In this document: positions 51,719 to 53,996 of the stretch, piece by piece
Position numbering within the stretch: the stretch's first letter is position 1
How the letters are laid out: the number at the start of each line of letters is the position of its first letter
Origin: JBMYZL01 sp049610385
Lineage (GTDB): Bacteria; Bacteroidota; Bacteroidia; Flavobacteriales_D; Sanyastnellaceae
Assembly (NCBI GenBank): GCA_049610385.1
Contig: JBMYZL010000018.1
Location: forward strand, 1 to 53,996
Reading direction: 5' to 3'
Length of the DNA stretch: 53,996 nucleotides
Notes under the pieces: generated by a model
Told to the model about the DNA's origin: nothing
Database searches by the model: none
What the model saw: only the letters and a program-made list of their open reading frames with translations
Made by a program: the position numbers and the translations under genes

Positions 51719-52567
51719 TCAAATCATGGAAAATTCCGCCAGCAACTCCTGAAAAAGGTCCTTGGTGCTCCGCGCTTTTTCTCCCTTGTCGGTGTTGCGC
51801 GCAGCAACTTCCTCTTGCCAGTGAATGCGCCACTCTCCCTGGTTGTATTCCAGCGCCGTGCAATTCTCCACCCAATCTCCGCTGTTGAGGTAGGTCACTT
51901 GGCCCTCATTCATGGAAATGGTGCGGTTGGCGGGCTGGTGAATGTGGCCGCAAACAACGTAATCGAATCCGTTGCGGATGGCAATCTCTGCCGCCGTTTC
52001 TTCGAAATGGTTGATGAACTTGACCGCGCTTTTGACGCTCTCCTTGACTTTTTTGGACAGGGAGATGCGCCCCTTGCCCAAGGCAAGCGACACCTGGTTG
52101 ATCAGGTGGTTGAACCAAATCAAGGCGTCGTACCCCTTCCCTCCGAGCATGGCAAGCCACTTGGAGTGCTGCATGGTCACGTCGAACACGTCGCCGTGAA
52201 AAAACCACGCCTTCTTCCCGTCCAACGGAAGGACCACCTTGTTGACGATTTTGAAGTTGCTCGTTTCGAAGCCTTTGAAACGGCGGAATACTTCGTCGTG
52301 GTTGCCGGTGATGTAGTAAATCGTTTTTTGGCGGGCTATCATGCCCAGGAGCTCGCGCACCACTTGCATGTGGGCCGCGGGGAAGTACTTCTTCTTGAAC
52401 TGCCAAACGTCGATGATGTCCCCGTTCAGCACGAGGATCTCAGGATCAATGGACTTCAAGTAGCGCAGCACTTCGGCGGCTCGGCATCCGCGCATGCCCA
52501 GATGCAGGTCGGAAATCACAGCCACTTCGACGGGCCGCTTCAACAAGGGTGGTTCTTGGAGAGTCAT
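51719..52567 (-). CDS. Metallophosphoesterase, UDP-2,3-diacylglucosamine diphosphatase (LpxH)-like
   Basis: A 282-aa calcineurin-like phosphoesterase with all metal motifs: ISDLHLG, LNGDIIDVW, ITGNHDEVF, FFHGDVFDVTM and CGHIHQPA. This order and spacing match LpxH-like proteins common in Bacteroidota, although true LpxH is usually shorter. It may cut a nucleotide-sugar or lipid pyrophosphate in envelope synthesis. ATG 52567 fits family starts; a TTG at 52618 would extend the frame. The stop is one base from the glycosyltransferase start. Confidence 0.9.
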   Translation of the reverse strand: MTLQEPPLLKRPVEVAVISDLHLGMRGCRAAEVLRYLKSIDPEILVLNGDIIDVWQFKKKYFPAAHMQVVRELLGMIARQKTIYYITGNHDEVFRRFKGFETSNFKIVNKVVLPLDGKKAWFFHGDVFDVTMQHSKWLAMLGGKGYDALIWFNHLINQVSLALGKGRISLSKKVKESVKSAVKFINHFEETAAEIAIRNGFDYVVCGHIHQPANRTISMNEGQVTYLNSGDWVENCTALEYNQGEWRIHWQEEVAARNTDKGEKARSTKDLFQELLAEFSMI

Positions 52568-52651
52568 CGCGCAAGGTGCGAGGGGCTTGTTGCCTGAAGT
52601 GCACCTGTGGGATTTCAATCCGTTAAGCCAGCGCTAATTCTGCCACACGTG

Positions 52652-52699
52652 GTGGACCCAGCAGGACAGAAGCCGAATACCCTCGATCCTGATTTGGTC
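52652..52699 (+). repeat. 48-nt direct repeat, copy D
   Basis: Three differences from the majority (GAAT for GAAC; CTCGAT for CTCAAC). It lies upstream of the minus-strand phosphoesterase gene and downstream of the 178-aa membrane protein gene. Confidence 0.9.
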
Positions 52700-52728
52700 A
52701 AATAGACCTGACCTCAGGGTGACCAAAT
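52692..52728. repeat. Inverted repeat at the end of copy D
   Basis: ATTTGGTCA (52692-52700) is repeated in inverse as TGACCAAAT (52720-52728). The 19-nt interval contains a further CCTGA/TCAGG pair, so a strong compound hairpin can form. No T-run follows on either strand. Only copy D has this partner sequence. Confidence 0.6.
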
Positions 52729-52835
52729 GTCAAGTAGAATTGAGAGATTTTCTCAGAGCTCTGGACGTCACAGACGGAGAAACCCAACAAAGACAAAAAC
52801 CAACCATACCATTCCCGTCCCTTGCTGTACTATAA

Positions 52836-53372
52836 TTACCCCGCACTGGATTCTTCCAGTTTCGCACCAAGGACAAGATCCTTCCAACAACTTTGGCTAA
52901 CTCGCCCTTTAGAGTACTCCAAAAGCCGGTTTTCACCACACGCAGTTCGGATGGTTGATGGAGGCCACTTTTCCCCCAAGTCCTGAGCGGATAATTGACC
53001 TACCGTCATTCTCACATGTTTCCCACTATTGGTTTTCCCAACCAAGCCAATGCAATAGCTACCTTTTTTTTCTTCAAAAACTTCCAGTTTCACGGTCATT
53101 GGTAATATCGAATCCGGCCCGGGAAGGACACTACAAATGGATTTTGCGTGTGCAAGACTGACCGAAAAAATTTTTCGGACATTCTCAATCTGCGTGCGCT
53201 TGGCAGTCATGTTCCAAAGGAGCCAAGGAACGGCCAATATTCCCAAGATGGGTACCGCCGATCTTGGGGGCTTTCCAAGTGTGAGCAACACAGCCATCCA
53301 TGAAAGAAAGAATCCAAAGAGGCAAAGAAGCACGCGCAAAACGTTCCGAATAATTTTAACGTAGGAGGCCAT
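52836..53372 (-). CDS. Small membrane protein of unknown function
   Basis: A 178-aa protein with two N-terminal transmembrane helices (VLRVLLCLFGFFLSWMAVLL and AVPILGILAVPWLLW), then about 120 residues outside the membrane with several Cys (SICSVLPG, SYCIGLVG, TACGENRLL, SQSCWKDL). I do not recognise a domain. Base composition is lower in G+C than the neighbouring trio, suggesting a different origin. It is bounded by repeat copies D and E, with the latter 85 nt upstream of the start. Confidence 0.62.
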   Translation of the reverse strand: MASYVKIIRNVLRVLLCLFGFFLSWMAVLLTLGKPPRSAVPILGILAVPWLLWNMTAKRTQIENVRKIFSVSLAHAKSICSVLPGPDSILPMTVKLEVFEEKKGSYCIGLVGKTNSGKHVRMTVGQLSAQDLGEKWPPSTIRTACGENRLLEYSKGRVSQSCWKDLVLGAKLEESSAG

Positions 53373-53457
53373 CCGATGCGGAAATTAATGCGTGGGAAAT
53401 CCGAGAGAGTAAAGCGAAAGTAGCACCTCCAAACAAAACATCAAGTCCACTTTACTT

Positions 53458-53505
53458 GTGGACCCAGCAGGACAGAAGCCGAACACCCTTAACCCAGATT
53501 TGATC
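53458..53505 (+). repeat. 48-nt direct repeat, copy E
   Basis: Three differences from the majority (CTT for CTC, CCA for CCT, ATC for GTC). It lies in the gap between the divergent 178-aa protein gene and the protease gene at the window end. Confidence 0.9.
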
Positions 53506-53567
53506 ACATGGAGTTCACTCAATGATGAGGAATGGTGAGCGGCAAACGTGAGACACTTTGATCACAT

Positions 53568-53596
53568 TTGTTAGCCAACATCCAACTATATCTTTG
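53568..53596 (+). promoter_or_regulatory. Promoter of the RimB-like protease gene
   Basis: TTG (53568-53570), an 18-nt spacer and TATCTTTG (53589-53596) match the Bacteroidota TTG / TAnnTTTG promoter fully, 24 nt ahead of the ATG at 53621. It is the best promoter match I see in the window. Confidence 0.6.
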
Positions 53597-53620
53597 CGCA
53601 CCTTTTTTAAGCCTTTGGTC

Positions 53621-53996
53621 ATGCATGTGATTGGAAGTGTAGAGTGGTGCCGTTTCCCGCATTTGGGAGTGCCCGCCATCAAAGCCCGCGTCGATTCTGG
53701 AGCGAAGACCTCCACCATTCAAGCGGACAACGTCAAGCCGTTCATCAAGGACGGACAGGAGTGGGTCAAGTTTGACGTGACCCCCATTCAAGACAACCGC
53801 AGCATTGTGGTGAGTTGTGAGGAACGCGTGACCGGTCGCAAGCTTGTCAAGAACACCTCGGGCATCTCGGAAGAGCGTTTGGTGGTCCAAACCAAGATGC
53901 AGCTCGGCGACTACAGTTGGAAGGTGGACCTCACCTTGGCAAACCGAGACACCATGGAATTCCGCATGCTCTTGGGCCGTGACGCGTTCATGGATC
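53621..53996 (+). CDS. Retropepsin-like aspartic protease of the Zn_protease/RimB family (partial, runs off the window)
   Basis: 125 codons are visible without a stop. The start MHVIGSVEWCRFPHLG is followed by KARVDSGAKTSTIQADNV, where DSGAKTS is the catalytic Asp loop of the family often mislabelled ATP-dependent zinc protease. ERLVVQTKMQLGDY and FRMLLGRDAFMD are also typical. In Bacteroidota this domain is often next to or fused with a RimK-type ATP-grasp ligase that adds glutamates, so rimK is expected just beyond the window. ATG 53621 is supported by the promoter upstream. Confidence 0.9.
   Translation, partial: MHVIGSVEWCRFPHLGVPAIKARVDSGAKTSTIQADNVKPFIKDGQEWVKFDVTPIQDNRSIVVSCEERVTGRKLVKNTSGISEERLVVQTKMQLGDYSWKVDLTLANRDTMEFRMLLGRDAFMD

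Noticed and set aside
50026..51888. A 620-codon open frame on the plus strand across the permease/glycosyltransferase/phosphoesterase genes
   Set aside because: The minus-strand genes have complete family motifs. The plus-strand frame is rich in His, Arg, Pro and Gln without any domain and reflects high G+C at the third codon position of the real genes.
47911..53505. The five direct repeats as integron attC sites
   Set aside because: Neither strand shows the GTTRRRY and RYYYAAC core pair or a conserved imperfect hairpin, and no integron integrase is in the window. A different recombination system remains possible.
47911..53505. The five direct repeats as a CRISPR array
   Set aside because: Spacing runs from about 0.4 to 3 kb with genes between copies, and there are no uniform spacers or cas genes.

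Overview
The window looks like a piece of a Bacteroidota chromosome, most likely Flavobacteriales (a Cryomorphaceae-, Schleiferiaceae- or Crocinitomicaceae-like lineage). The evidence is two proteins with type IX secretion sorting domains, -7 promoter boxes of the form TAnnTTTG, a DUF3098-ftsX-uppP block, a LytTR regulator, and CxxxxACNYDxxAxxDDGSC-type cysteine repeats. Base composition is moderate, near 50 % G+C by eye. The lineage below phylum is inference.

Layout. 1-2.5 kb: translation block, the end of rpsB, then tsf, pyrH and frr. 2.6-8.2 kb: minus-strand genes lysS, sufT-like (DUF59), dxr and a secreted S8 protease. 8.4-13.4 kb: plus-strand sugar-phosphate isomerase, lipB, a serine hydrolase, a LytTR response regulator and rlmN, meeting lepA tail to tail. 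15.3-20.9 kb: a 1186-residue type-B T9SS surface protein, radA and rsmI. 20.9-27.6 kb: envelope genes (conserved hypothetical, AsmA-like, exported superoxide dismutase, lipoprotein, uppP, DUF3098, ftsX). 27.6-34.0 kb: a complete SUF iron-sulfur operon, sufA-B-C-D-tlyA-S-E, with a TlyA methyltransferase inside it. 34.0-44.0 kb: M23 peptidase, tryptophan dioxygenase, DUF3108, RidA, aminopeptidase P, TlpA-like thioredoxin lipoprotein, miaE, an rRNA methyltransferase and RNase R.

From about 44 kb the character changes from core to accessory. Two tRNA genes (anticodons CAT and CCT) bracket a sulfotransferase. Next comes a compact four-gene operon with an ECF sigma factor, a single-pass membrane protein (anti-sigma candidate), a Spy/LTxxE-like periplasmic sensor and a T9SS type-A protein. 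From 47.9 kb to the end, minus-strand modules are separated by five copies of one 48-nt direct repeat, all in the same orientation: a 4-TM protein; a GH53 galactanase; a GC-rich trio of ACR3 arsenite permease, glycosyltransferase and metallophosphoesterase; and a small 2-TM protein. The window ends inside a DSGA-motif retropepsin-like protease gene of the RimB/Zn_protease family.

The repeat array is the most unusual part of the window. The repeats lie in each junction between modules, their differences fall almost only at every third base, and one copy reads in frame into the neighbouring membrane protein. Whether they are recombination sites, a dispersed repeat family or fossil coding ends cannot be settled from this window alone.
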